Origin: Pelodera strongyloides
Taxonomy: Eukaryota; Nematoda; Chromadorea; Rhabditida; Rhabditidae
Assembly: GCA_036852015.1 (NCBI GenBank)
Contig: JAANDG010000113.1
Span: 62,001-126,000, forward strand
Reading direction: 5' to 3'
DNA: 64,000 nucleotides
Shown here: positions 46,701-58,465 of the stretch, in pieces
Numbering within the stretch: position 1 is the stretch's first letter
How the letters are laid out: every line of letters starts with the position of its first letter
The notes under the pieces: model-generated
The model's input: the letters and a program-made list of their open reading frames with translations, nothing else
The model's database searches: none
Told to the model about the DNA's origin: nothing
Made by a program: the position numbers and the translations under genes

Positions 46701-47956
46701 AAATGATAATTTTTGAGGCAATTAGTTAACTCGTTATTAGTCAATTCAACAACTCACCATTTTTTCGTCCTTCGAGAATCCGACGGCAATATATCCCTTT
46801 CCCTGCTCGCTGGCCGGAGTTCCAAAGAGTTGCATTCGAAGTGTGACTCCATTTATTACCTGAAGGATTCAGAAACATTTTGCCTCCAGCCAGAGCAGCC
46901 ATCGTGGGCGACTGAGTTCTTACGTATTTATGTGAATTTACTCGAATTTAGCTCTTTATGCTCATTTGCATAAACTGCATAAGGATACTGGTGTACCCGA
47001 TGCGTTTCGAAAACTGGCCAGTATTTCGCTTTAAGTATTTTTGCAAATCTTTTTTTTTTCAAATCTGACCCTAAGCCTGAAGACGGCAAGTCGTTAGCTG
47101 TTGAAACCTTATCCGAGCTGACCTTTGACCAGCGTTTAGGCTCCTGAAGCCTTGTGCGTAGTTGGGGTGAATAATTGTTCTGAATGAGGAGTATTTACCT
47201 GATAACTAAAGAAGATGGAACAATCTCCACTGGGATTGCAGTCCGTTGGTGCAAAAAGGCACCCTTTTGTCACTCCACACTCGGATCGATCGAATACGGC
47301 GGCGGAATGCTGAGAATTACAGATATTATTCATTTTGAAGTTTGAGGTTGTAATTTTCCTATCAATAATTATAGAAATCCTTATTATAATATTGAATAAC
47401 CAGACGGCTATCGCCGCCTGAGCCTGAGGCGACATTCCTACTTCAAAGCCTCACAAAAATGGGCGTACTTATATGAAATGTTTGGAACATATTGCCTATA
47501 CCTATAATTAAAATAATGACGCTCATAGTGCTTATTTCGGAGTTGATGGACTGCTTATACCAAATCCTTGAAACGTGTTATGGATTTCGTTTCCGACATT
47601 GTGACAAAAAAATCGTTCTCCTTTATATAATAAGATTCTTCATCACATGAATCAATAGATCAATAATTATGGTGATTCCCTACCTAATAAACTTGGGGGT
47701 TAAAGGATGATACAATTATCTAACAAAGCGCGTAGTATATAAATAAATATAAACATTATTACACAAACTGCACGTTACATTGCTTTCTTTGATTGTCTTT
47801 GAGCGTAATAAATTATTTTTATAATTGCATTTTTTAGTATTCTCAATTTTCACTATTTGTATACGGTATCATTCAGGGTTCTATGAGTTAATTAAAAGTT
47901 CTTACCTGAAATAATATCGCAAATACGATCGCAGTCCTACATAATGACCACCTCAT
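40331..47956 (-). CDS. DOMON-cytochrome b561 membrane protein (ferric-chelate-reductase-1-like)
   Basis: Exons read on the minus strand: 47956-47906 (signal peptide MRWSLCRTAIVFAILFQ), 47309-47199 (CGVTKGCLF, Cys pairs), 46859-46758 (GYIAVGFSKDEKM), 45718-45629 (GDDSVTYCSTNNG), 45004-44941, 44611-44518 (tentative 3' end), 43051-42983 (KLRIAHG), 42671-42556 (ILMTLGWSIFLGTGILFARY), 42290-42174, 41936-41851 (NSIHAMLGLLACVIAWAQPL), 41742-41663 (VIHRFFGMSAWVLA), 41416-41282, 41109-41012, 40432-40331. The first six are a DOMON domain that may bind heme. Then come cytochrome b561 helices with the expected His residues (AHG, WFHFHR, IHAMLG, IHRFFG), and a final hydrophobic segment (ALVLLLYVAAAIGLSIAICV). 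Phases agree throughout except between 44518 and 43051, where a DOMON end exon is missing from this model. The role inferred from the family is transmembrane electron transfer, possibly ferric reduction. Confidence 0.85.
42452..42598. repeat. 49-bp tandem triplication across a splice donor
   Basis: Three copies of a 49-bp unit have their donor-containing ACTTAC (minus-strand GTAAGT) at 42452, 42501 and 42550. Each also contains the minus-strand TTTCAG. The unit includes the last codons of exon 42671-42556 (MWFH). Confidence 0.9.
43672..43722. repeat. GA microsatellite
   Basis: About 50 bp of GA/GAAA repeats in the large intron of the DOMON gene. Similar tracts are at 53952-54005, 56737-56800 and 61015-61050. 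Confidence 0.9.
45860..46115. other. GC-rich repeat-like block in DOMON gene intron
   Basis: GC-rich segment with many GCGCGAAA/CGCCAG words and an inverted pair (TCGCCAGGTTCTC, ACACCTGGCGA). It is unlike the AT-rich intron around it and may be a transposon remnant. Confidence 0.4.
46905..47034. mobile_element. MITE family 2, truncated copy
   Basis: Only the right part survives: ATGCTCATTTGCATAAACTG, GATGCGTTTCGAAAACTGGC, ending TATTTCGCTTTAA. Intron of the DOMON gene. Confidence 0.7.
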
Positions 47957-48784
47957 GCTGAAAATTAAGGAAATATTTGAGTAAATGAAAGACGACTGCT
48001 AAGCGGTATAACATCCGGGTTTGAAACGTATGCTGGACCCTGTATTCCCATGTAGCGTATGCAAATAACTGCGGGATACTGCGCGACTTTTTGTATTGAT
48101 TTGCAAACAATATATGGAAACAACAGATGTACATACGTTCTAACCGGCCGTTATATCGTTTTAATGACCATTCAATGAATTGAAGAGAAATGTTTTAAAA
48201 TACATAAAAATAAAGATAGCCAATCCAATAGTACATTGTGTATGTCAAGAAAAAAAAGCGGCGCAAGAAAAAGAACACAATAAAACAGTCATTTTAATGT
48301 ACATTACTTCCAATTAGTTGGTTGGAGTATTATAAATGTATCTTAATTTAATGTACATTCCAATTCTAGTTTGAGTATTATACATCTAAGCACCCCCTAT
48401 AAAAAAAGATTGCCATTCGCGTCACGTAACGGTAACGCTCCAAAAGTGCATCGCCAAACGAAAAAGTAATCCTATGAAAAATTAGAGCTCAATGAGATAA
48501 GCAAACGCGAACATTGTGTCGAGTGTCCCCGGCGATCCCAAAGCGAGATATAAGCAAAAGTCGCGTGTTGGAGAACGACTAAATAGCACTGCGACTGCTA
48601 AGACGCAGAGTAGACGGCCAGTATCGATCGCACTATTGCGCAATAAAAACAGGCCAGCCTAACCTCAAACTTGGGTAATTAAACCGCAGCTGGCAAAGAA
48701 CAGGGAGAAATTGTCCGCATAAATAGAAATGATGCGGCGGATCAATTTGATACGCAAAGTGATCGTTCTTTGACATTGAAGGTA
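47957..48784. other. Upstream region of the DOMON/b561 gene
   Basis: Contains a diverged family 2 MITE (47998-48164) directly in the promoter position, then AT-rich DNA with an imperfect TTTAATGTACATT duplication near 48294 and 48346. No gene was seen. Confidence 0.5.
47998..48164. mobile_element. MITE family 2, diverged copy upstream of DOMON gene
   Basis: AAGCGGTATAACATCCGG at the left, CCGGCCGTTATATCGTTTTAA at the right. Its left end lies only about 42 bp upstream of the DOMON start codon. Confidence 0.6.
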
Positions 48785-51310
48785 CTATGATCGTCAAAAT
48801 TAAGTCGAAATTTAAAATTCACCGTAGATCAAGTATAATGGTGTAAATCAACTTCAATTATGATGTGAGACGCGCATTTGCAGAATCAATGACGTCAAAA
48901 ATAAGTCGACGTGCAAACTTCACCGTAGCGACATAGTAATGCTGCAAATCAACTTCAATGATGATGCCAGACGCGCATTCGACTCAGAGGGGCAATACCG
49001 TTTCTGCTTCAGAATCTATGACGTCAAAAATAAGTCGACGTGCAAACTTCACCGTATCAACTTCAATGATGATGCCATACGCGCATTCGACTTAGACGGG
49101 CAATACCGTTTCTGCTTCAGAATCAATGACGTCAAAAATAAGTCGACGTGCAAACTTCACCGTAGCGACATAGTAATGCTGCAAATCAACTTCAATGATG
49201 ATGCCAGACGCGCATTCGCCTCAGACGGCAATACCGTTTCTGCTTCAGAATCTATGACGTCAAAAATAAGTCGACGTGCAAACTTCATCGTAGCGACATA
49301 GTAATGCTGCAAATCAACTTCAATGATGGCGGGCAACATGTCTTCTGCTTCGGACTTAGGCTCGTCGACATGTCTTCTGCTTCGGAATCTATGACGTCAA
49401 AAATAAGTCGACGTGCAAACTTCACCGTAGCGACATAGTAATGCTGCAAATCAACTTCAATGATGATGTCAGACGCGCATTTGACTGAGACGGGCAACAT
49501 GTCTTCTGCTTCAGAATCTATGACGTCAAAAATAAGTCGACCTGCAAACTTCCCCGTAGCGACATAGTAATGCTGCAAATCAACTTCAATGATGATGTCA
49601 GACGCGCATTTGACTTAGACGGGCAACATGTCTTCTGCTTCAGAATCTATGACGTCAAAAATAAGTCGACGTGCAAACTTCACCGTAGCGACATAGTAAT
49701 GCTGCAAATCAACTTCAGTGATGATGTCAGACGCGCATTCGACTCAGACGGGCAATACCGTTTCTGCTTCAGAATCTATGACGTCAAAAATAGGTCGACG
49801 TGCAAACTTCGCCGTAGTGATATAGAAATGCTTCAAATCAACTTCAATGATGATGTCAGACGGGCATTTGACTTAGACGGGCAACATGTCTTCTGCTTCA
49901 GAATCTATGACGTCAAAAATAAGTCGACATGCAAACTTCACCGTAGTGATATATTAATGCTGCAAATCAACTTCAATGATGATGTCAGACGCGCATTTGA
50001 CTTAGGCGGGCCACATGTCTTCTGCTTCGGAATCTATGACGTCAAAAATAAGTCGACGTGCAAACTTCACCGTAGCGACATAGTAATGCTGCAAATCAAC
50101 TTCAACGATGATATCAGACGCACATTTGACTGAGACGGGCAACATGTCTTCTGCTTCAGAATCTATGACGTCAAAAATAAGTCGACGTGCAAACTTCCCC
50201 GTAGCGACATAGTAATGCTGCAAATCAACTTCAATGATGATGTCAGACGCGCATTTGACTTAGACGGGCAACATGTATTCTGCTTCAGAAGCCATGACGT
50301 CAAAAATAAGTCGACGTGCAAACTTCACCGTAGTGATATATTAATGCTGCAAATCTAAGCAATCAACTTCAATGATGATGTCAGACGCGCATTTGACTTA
50401 GACGGGCAACATGTATTCTGCTTCAGAAGCCATGACGTCAAAAATAAGTCGACGTGCAAACTTCACCGTAGTGATATATTAATGCTGCAAATCTAAGCAA
50501 TCAACTTCAATGATGATGTCAGACGCGCATTTGACTTAGACGGGCAACATGTCTTCTGCTTCAGAATCTATGACGTCAAAAATAAGTCGACGTGCAATCT
50601 TCACCGTAGTGATATAGTAATGCTGCAAATCAACTTCAATGATGATGTCAGACGCGCATTTGACTTCGACGAGAAACATGTCTTCTGCTTCAGAATCTGT
50701 GACGTCAAAAATAAGTCGACGTGCAAACTTCACCGTAGTGACATAGTAATGCTGCAAACCAACTTCAATGATGATGTCAGACACGCATTTGACTTAGACG
50801 GGCAACATGTCTTCTGCTTCAGAAGCTATGACGTCAAAAATAAGTCGACGTGCAAACTCCACCGTATTGATATAGTAATGCTGCAAATCAACTTCAATGA
50901 TGATGTCAGACGCGCATTTGACTTAGACGGGCAACATGTCTTCTGCTTCAGAAGCTATGACGCCAAAAATAAGTAGACGTGCAAACTTCACCGTAGCGAC
51001 ATAGTAATGCTTCAAATAAACTTCAATGATGATGTCGGACGCGCATTCGACTAAGACGGGCAATACCGTTTCTGCTTCAGAAGCTATGACGCCAAAAATA
51101 AGTAGACGTGCAAACTTCACCGTAGCGACATAGTAATGCTTCAAATAAACTTCAATGATGATGTCGGACGCGCATTCGACTAAGACGGGCAATACCGTTT
51201 CTGCTTCAGAAGCTATGACGCCAAAAATAAGTAGACGTGCAAACTTCACCGTAGTGATATATTAATGATGTAAATCAACTTCAACGATGATGTCAGGCGC
51301 GCATTTAACG
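48785..51310. repeat. 129-bp satellite array, about 19 units
   Basis: Tandem units of 129 bp (43 codons) with landmarks TGACGTCAAAAATAAGTCGA, GTGCAAACTTCACCGTAG, AATGCTGCAAATCAACTTCA and GACGCGCATT. Two unit types alternate irregularly: GGGCAATACCGTTTCTGC and GGGCAACATGTCTTCTGC. Edge units are more diverged, and short insertions (for example ATCTAAGC at about 50352 and 50491) mark local duplications. Because the unit is a multiple of three, long open frames appear on both strands (49570-50133 +, 50923-51249 -). There is no evidence of translation. Confidence 0.95.
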
Positions 51311-51379
51311 CAGAAAAAAAAAGGAAAATAGTACATAAAATATAAGGCTTGCGCGAACGCTCAAGTAAAACGTAAAACG

Positions 51380-51418
51380 CTAGAGCGAGGCGCGCGCGCA
51401 GCGCGCGCCGAGCTCTAG
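51380..51418. other. GC-rich perfect-stem hairpin
   Basis: CTAGAGC...GCGCGCGCGCAGCGCGCGC...GAGCTCTAG is a near-perfect palindrome in an AT-rich setting, just past the satellite array. Confidence 0.7.
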
Positions 51419-51540
51419 TGTACCATAAATATATGTATACATAAAAGCGCCAATCATTAAAATAAAAAACTAAAACCTTTCACAATAAAGCAGAGTCGAT
51501 TAGTATTTGCTAGGTACACGTAGGTTAGGTCCGTAGATGC

Positions 51541-51984
51541 TTAAAGCGAAATGCCGGCCCCTTTGGAAAATTTGCATATGATAAGCAAATCCTATGTATC
51601 CTAAGGGGGGGGCGTGGTCAAGTGGCAAGGCCCTTGCTCACGCTACCGGTCACTGGTTCGATCCCGGGCCGGAACCCCCTCACCCCACCAAAGGTGTAAA
51701 AGTTGGTAGTTGGGTAAAACCAGCGAAGATAAATCGACTTCCCGAGCAGATTGGCCACCGGGAAGTTTAAATGGCCAGTATGTCCAGCCTCTGAGCTGGA
51801 CCCCGGTGCACCGTTTCCGCGGATTCGGTTGATATAACCCGGTACACTTTATCTTTTTATCTTTTTATGTATCCTATGCTAATTTTGCGCGATCGTCCAT
51901 GGCAATCGCGCAAAATTAGCATAGGATACATAGGATTTGCTTATCATATGCAAATTTTCCAAAGGGGCTGGCATTTCGCTTTAA
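51541..51984. mobile_element. MITE family 2, copy carrying a SINE
   Basis: Left end TTAAAGCGAAATGCCGGCCC and right end GGGGCTGGCATTTCGCTTTA plus A. The arms extend inward through CTTTGGAAAATTTGCATATG to the SINE insertion point. TTAA lies at both ends, and the right TTAA is shared with the next element. Confidence 0.9.
51604..51866 (+). mobile_element. tRNA-derived SINE with target-site duplication
   Basis: Flanked by direct repeats ATGTATCCTA at 51594-51603 and 51867-51876. The 5' part has an RNA polymerase III A box TGGTCAAGTGG (51615-51625) and a perfect B box GGTTCGATCCC (51655-51665). The unrelated body ends in a CTTTTTAT-type repeat tail. It is 263 bp, with no complete cloverleaf, so it is a SINE rather than a tRNA gene. 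It lies inside the family 2 MITE. Confidence 0.88.
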
Positions 51985-52431
51985 AGGGACGGGCCCATCA
52001 AAATAAACCCATATTTTGCATGTTTTTATAATTTGTATAAAGGTTGTTTATTATAATATATGTACACTAAATTTCGGCTAGAGTTTATCCCGCTGAAATT
52101 TTTCGGTGTCGATAAACTCAAAAGTATACCGTAGAAGACCCACAATTGCACCCTTATTTTCTTACCGCGTGTCCCGGGAGAATGTGGCTGTATGGACAGA
52201 TAGTCTCCCGGGTCCCAATCAGAGCGAGGTATCCTCGGGAGACGCGGTAAAGAAATAAGGGTGCAATTGTAGGTCTTCTACGGTATACTTTTGAGTTTAT
52301 CGACACCGAAAAATTTCAGCGGGATAAACTCTAGCCGAAATTTAGTGTACATATATTATAATAAACAACCTTTATACAAATTATAAAAACATGCAAAATA
52401 TGGGTTTATTTTGATGGGCCCGTCCCTTTAA
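51981..52431. mobile_element. Near-perfect foldback MITE with TTAA ends (family 3)
   Basis: Arms of about 190 bp (51981-52172 and 52243-52431) are inverted copies with almost no differences. Both ends read TTAAAGGGACGGGCCC. The loop of about 70 bp contains two further inverted CCCGGGAG/CTCCCGGG words. TTAA ends suggest piggyBac-type mobilisation. The high arm identity suggests recent activity or gene conversion. Confidence 0.9.
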
Positions 52432-55400
52432 TGCACATATCCATCTGGTTTGAAACTTGCACCGGATAACCAGAAAACTCGAGCGATTAGCGTTAGAATT
52501 CAATAGGATTACGCATTACCATGCTATAAGTGCGGTATAACAAGAGAATCAACGGTTACTGCAAGTTTCACATTGTATGATATTTGGGTGCTTTTACTCA
52601 TCGGGGGTGGTCATAGGAGGAAATTTGAAATTTGCATAACATAATCTATTTCCATGCACTTTATGTTAATTTTGACTGAAAAAATCGTGCCGCAATTGCC
52701 CCCCCCCCCCCCCCCCGCAAAAAAAAGGTACCATTATTTGCTGAATTCCATATAAAAAAACTCTGGCAAGCTATAATATAAGCTAACTAATGCACAGTCT
52801 ACGCGTTCATGCGAATGTTAAATGACTTTTGTTCTCAAAGGAAAGTGTGATAACATGGAAATTTAAACAAAACCTTTAAATAAACATCAAATATAGTTTG
52901 GTGGGGCTCTACACAAACAAACAAATGACGAGGTGTGCACATAATAATGCCCACTGTTCGAAATGCAAACGCTAACAACCCTAACCATTAGTTTTGAATT
53001 TAAACTCTATAGGTATTTGAAACACTGAACACACATCTGCATGTATGTTCGTAATAGAACATTGCATTGTGGCAGAATAGCTTTTGTTATGTTTTCGATT
53101 GTTCATTTTCTATTGACAGCGCAATGCGCTGCTTGATTTATTTTGTTGCAAAGAAAATATATTTGAATTTATCAGAAAACATGTATCATACATAGTCAGC
53201 AAATTATTTGATCCAATCAAAGGGAATACCGCGTAAAGTGTACATGTTCAAAATGTTATCATAAAAAAACTCGTGTTGGTTTGCGGAAGCTAAGCGTCGA
53301 GTTACACTTCATGTAAAAAGGGCCCGAAATATGCTTTACTAGAAACATTAACCAAATTAAATAGGAAGCACACTAATGTTTGTGCTATATGAATGAGGTT
53401 AAGTAAATACTGATTGACTTGAGTTTAATACACAGAAAGTTTATTTGTTTAGTTGAGGATTTGAAAAGTTCACTTCCTCTCAAGACAGCAAAGAAAAATC
53501 CAAGATCTAGAGTATGTGTAGTTTAGAGTTAGTAGCAGACAACAATAGAAACAAAATACGGATATAAGCAAATGAACACCATAAGTAAAAGAAACAATGC
53601 AAACATGATAAATGAGACAACTTTAGTATTCACATTGATTTAAACTTCAGCATACTCTTATCGATGGGAATAGCGGCACTTTTTACTTGATGGTTGTTCA
53701 CTTAATTTCATACACAAGATTAACAAAAACTTGTAGTGCTTTGATAATGAGCAAAGGGGAGCGTAAGGTATCAAAAGAGATAAAAAGCATAAATATGTTC
53801 TATTTTTTTTCCTCAGGCCGTAAGAGTTCACAGAATGCAATTTCGAGTGCTCGACCTCTGCCATTTGCTTCTCACCCGAAGAGAAGAGACATGTAAATAG
53901 TTGGTGTGCAGCTTGACGGACGGCAAACAATAAACGTTTCCGGAGGAATTCAGAGAGAGAGGATGATAGAGAGAGAGAAAGAGAGAGAGGGGGAAAGAAG
54001 GAGGGCAGGAGAGTTAGATGTAGGGAGAAATAGAGTGAGAGAGGAATTTCTGCGCATTATGTGTTTTCGAAATGATCGACTTGTTATGAAATTTCCATAA
54101 AAAATATTGTGGAATTGTTCAATCAGTGCGTTAAACTTGGATAAGTAATTATGTTTGTACGTTTGTAGCAATCAGCCGAAGAGCCATCGCAGGCTCTTCA
54201 CCCACTGGGAGAACGTTGCCTCAAAACTTCTACTTTTACACCAAAATAAAAAAAAAACAATCTTTTCAAAAAGAAGATTAGAATAAAACATTCGGAAGCG
54301 TGTGAAACGTGGATTAAAAAGTATTTCCAAAAAAATTAGGACCCTTTTCGTTTAGAACCACGTACTCGCCCGACCGATCTACCGCACGCATTCTGTATAT
54401 GCAGCCTGTTTTGAAGCATGGGTGAGTGCGGCGCTCTAGATGTGAGATGGCTCAATGCGCCGGAACTACTGAACCATTCTTACTTCCTGAGCTAACGCAC
54501 ATCATACAAACATACATATAAACAAACAAACAAACAAACAAACAAACAAAAAAAACAAAGCTGCCAACTTTTAAGATTAGCAAAAATGCTGAAATATTCT
54601 TATGTGGATGATTCACTTTTATATTGTCTTTGTTGAGTAATTTGTTGAAACAATTTTAAATATTTTTTGTTGTTCATACACAATGCACGAAGAACAATAT
54701 AGCATAGCGAAAAAAAAAAAAAAAAGACTACTGACTTATAATAAAGAATCGCGTATAATATTCGGTTGTTCACGAATGGAAAAAATAATTTGTTTTGGCA
54801 CCAGAATACTACTGACCGCCACCAGAGGTATCTAAAGGCCACTAGAGCCGCTATAGTATTTTCTAGCCTTATTTGGGTCTCCGCGTCTTAGGTTACAACA
54901 AATATATATCCCCAGTATTATATATAAACAAACACGATACAATAGCTGACCACCAGTAATTGGTAGCATATTTCTACCATTGTTGATGTTATTATTAATA
55001 TTATATATGCTGATTGGCTACTTTTCGGCCTTATTCTTATTCAGAGGTGTATAGTTATTCATTATTTATATGTATACTAATACATACGCGGAATTGCAGA
55101 AACTTCTTGGTATACGAAGAACATTTGATTGTCTAGGGAATTATGTATCGTCTACATCTCAATTAAACATGTCCTGTTCTTGGTCTACATCTATGAGCTA
55201 ATAAACCTCAGCATTAGTAAAATTAACAGTATATAGTAACTTATTGAGCTCGGATTTAGTTCAAAGTAGGTAATCGTCCAAGGAAAATAGAAAAGACTTA
55301 ACTTACGGTAAGTACAAAATAAAATGACAAGAATGTTCAGAAAAGCAGTCAAAGCAAAAGTGCATAGCAATCAAATATGTTGATACTGCCAAATGGAGCA

Positions 55401-55777
55401 ATCCTCAGACTGAATTAGTGCGGATTTCAAGCATTTCTAAGCGCTCAGATAGGTTGCAAGAAGCCAGATCCCAAATATTACATTCTAGTTATAACTAGAA
55501 GTTAGACAGGTAAATTTTGCCTTTTGACATTTGTGACTTGCTGTCTTGTGTTTGTGTAAATGTTTGCAGACGATGTGTGTGTGAGTTATTTACCCTTAGC
55601 TAGGACTTACAGCGATTCCAACCAGTTTTTGTGTGTGAATTGTACGTGAAACGCCCTAAACTTTGGCAATATGCGAAAACTTAGCAGAGGTAACTCATGG
55701 TTAGTTAGCAACGTTAGGTTGTTATACGATATACCAAAGCTATGGCTACGGAAATAAAGGCATTATTAGCCTGTATG
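52432..55777. other. Gene-poor AT-rich region
   Basis: No supported gene. Contents: C18 tract at 52699-52716, GA microsatellite at 53952-54005, (CAAA)n at 54520-54550, A-rich tract at 54711-54725. Confidence 0.5.
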
Positions 55778-55913
55778 CTCGGGACGACGGAAATGTTCCG
55801 TTTGGGAACTCATTTGTATGCAAATTTCTCGACTATCTAGACTACCTGGAGGAAAAATTTGCATACGAATGAGTTCCCCAACGGAACATTTCCGTCGACC
55901 CGAGAATACGAGC
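55778..55913. mobile_element. Foldback MITE family 4, complete copy
   Basis: About 135 bp palindrome. Left TCGGGACGACGGAAATGTTC and right GGAACATTTCCGTCGACCCGA mirror each other through AACTCATTTGTATGCAAATT. The loop contains CTATCTAGACTACC. A half copy is at 62625-62705. Confidence 0.85.
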
Positions 55914-57120
55914 TACTGAAGCAACGAATAAGTGAAAAGCTAAAAAAGAAAGAATTAGTTTCCTTTTCTCCAATAAGCCGAATAGTTGAATGTTTTCCAT
56001 CCCTATCTGTTTATTCAACTGTCAATTTATTGAAGAAACGAAACCAAAAAGGTTAAAGGTTAAAGCTAGCGGCTCAATTTGTTCTCAAGTACAACGCAGA
56101 GAATAATCTTAATGTTTCTGTATTCTCAGCTTTAAAATCAGTTGTAGCGCAACTAAGCTTATTAGTTTAAAGAATTCTCTTTAGCTGGTTTGCCACGGCT
56201 ACGTCGCGGCGATCGGGCGGCAGTCTTTCCAAACAGGGTGACCGAGCGCCGCCGCAAACTTAGTTACGGCTTCCCTCGCCGCGATATGTGCATAAGTTAA
56301 ACGAACAGTACATGTACACAATCTACAAATGTGCCGGAATAACATAAATTCTTAATAATAATAATAATAATTTATTACGCACACACATACAATTCATGAG
56401 AAAAATATATGCAACGTACAGTTTTGTCGAGTAAGCAGTAGCACAAATACAAAAATGAAGAATAAATAAAGTGACACATTATACAGAAATCTATGAAGCT
56501 AAGTGCGGAGTTTCCTCAATCATAATAGAAGTTCTATGTACAAATGGATGCCTACGAACCATTTTAGTTGCTCTGGGAATAATGATCCTACTCCTGCCCC
56601 TACGGGAAGAGTATGCAAAGGGTCTTCTAAATCTAAAACATTCCATCGATGCAGTGTTAATACATTGGCAGAGAGATCTGCATCAGCAGAGAGGGGTAGT
56701 CAACATCTGAAGAGCAACAATTCTAGCGGGCGAAATAGAGAGAGAGAGAGAGAGAGACAGAGAGAGAAAGAGAGAGAGCTAGAGAGAGAAGAGATATAAA
56801 GAGAGACAAGGGGTGTGAGAGATAGTTTGGGCGCCTTAAAGTAATAGAAACTGAGAAAAAATTCTCATTTTCAATTTTATGACTCATACTCATTCGGTTT
56901 ATTTGAGCAGGCCTCTCTTTGTATGAGAAACACAAACGATTCAGAAGTGTGAACGTTGACGGCGTTCGATGTCGAAATGAATATCAAATTGGTTCTTTCT
57001 ACTTTTCGGTTTTTTTCCGGGGAGCCATAGTCTTGGTCATAGAAACTAAGACGTAATGGCAAGGCTTGGGTCGCATGAATCCACATACTCATACAAGTTA
57101 GTTTCATTCACATGATACTC

Positions 57121-57180
<60 letters not shown>

Positions 57181-58390
57181 TTCGTGCACGTAAAGCTACC
57201 GGTGCCTACTCGACCCTCAAAAAACTGTAAAGTATTAAAATGATAAAGACAATACATAAGGCATAGGTTTTCGTGTATAAAGCGGACTTCTCCAAATAAA
57301 AATAAAAACCAAATAAAAATGAAGCATTTATCGCGACTAGATTCAAATTTGGTTCCGAAACAAGTTCTTTTTGATTCACACCGTCTAATCATAAGTTTAA
57401 TTTAATTTCCCGCTAATTGTTTTACCACCGCGCAGCACGCAACTAGAATTAAAATGAATGGAAAATAATCTTTGAAAAAGGTTTACGTCATCGTCAATAG
57501 TCAGCTTTTGAATAAGTTGGACTCGTTATATGGTTTTCATCTAAGCAGTTTCATCCATTCTTCGTAAAAGTTTCAGGGATCTAGGTAGATAAATGAGTAA
57601 CGACTATTTGCCGTGCGCTGCAACGAAGGCGTTCGAAGAACACACAAAGTACGCATTTCGCAGCAGATAGCACAATGTTTCATAGATACTATATGGTTGT
57701 TCTTTCTGCTCCTTTATTGTTACTGTACGTCCAGAGACAGCTAAATCATTAGTATATTAGCCACAAACACACGAGACTTCTTGTAACATAAACAAACAGA
57801 GTATTCAATAGCATATGCATTACAACAAATAGTCGACATGTCGACGTTTCAGTCTTTTTTGGACGATTTCTGGATTAATTTCCAGTTATCAATATATTTG
57901 TTAAAAACTTCCGTTCTCGCCTCATCAGAACGTTTCAAATAACAGGTATTTTTGTTTTCATTTCTTCAAACTTACCAAAAACCATCACAAACACTACCAC
58001 ACGGTATATCACAAACCAAGTGACACACTTGTCAGTTTGTCAAAACAGAAGTGTCTCCGGTAATAATTCGCAACTTCAAGTTGCCCATTATACAATTATC
58101 GTAAGAGTTTTAGAGCACAATCACGGTATATGGCTTCCTTGCTTGAATTTCGTACAATTCACAGACCACGTCCTCTTGGACTCCTACTTTTCCCTTGTTC
58201 ATAATCCAGCAAGTGGTTTCCTACGATTCGATGTTTCAGCTGGGATACAGACCAAGAGGATACATACTTAAAGAAACTCACAATAAAGCAAAAAAAAACT
58301 AATCACCTCCATATGATGTGATGACCAAATGGCAGCACTCGCTGGAATCAAATTATCCAACCTTTCGCACTCATGAAGCCATATTCACCA
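55914..58390. other. Gene-poor region with low-complexity tracts
   Basis: Includes a GA microsatellite at 56737-56800 and the long C tract at 57122-57180. Open frames at 55859-56056, 56471-56710 and 58020-58271 lack splice or domain support. Confidence 0.45.
57122..57180. repeat. ~59-bp uninterrupted poly(C) tract
   Basis: A pure C run (poly(G) on the minus strand) flanked by CTCT and TTCG. The actual length may differ, because such tracts are error-prone to sequence. Confidence 0.9.
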
Positions 58391-58465
58391 CTCAATTCTC
58401 CATGGGGGAATTCCCCGTTTTTTATGTGCGTGTCTCACAATAGAATGCTATTTTCTGTCCACAGG

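Noticed and set aside
51604..51680. Functional tRNA gene
   Set aside because: A and B boxes are present, but no complete acceptor stem or anticodon arm can be drawn. Target duplications and a long unrelated body mark it as a SINE.
57108..57392. Gly-rich protein on the minus strand
   Set aside because: The poly-Gly is only the translation of the C homopolymer.
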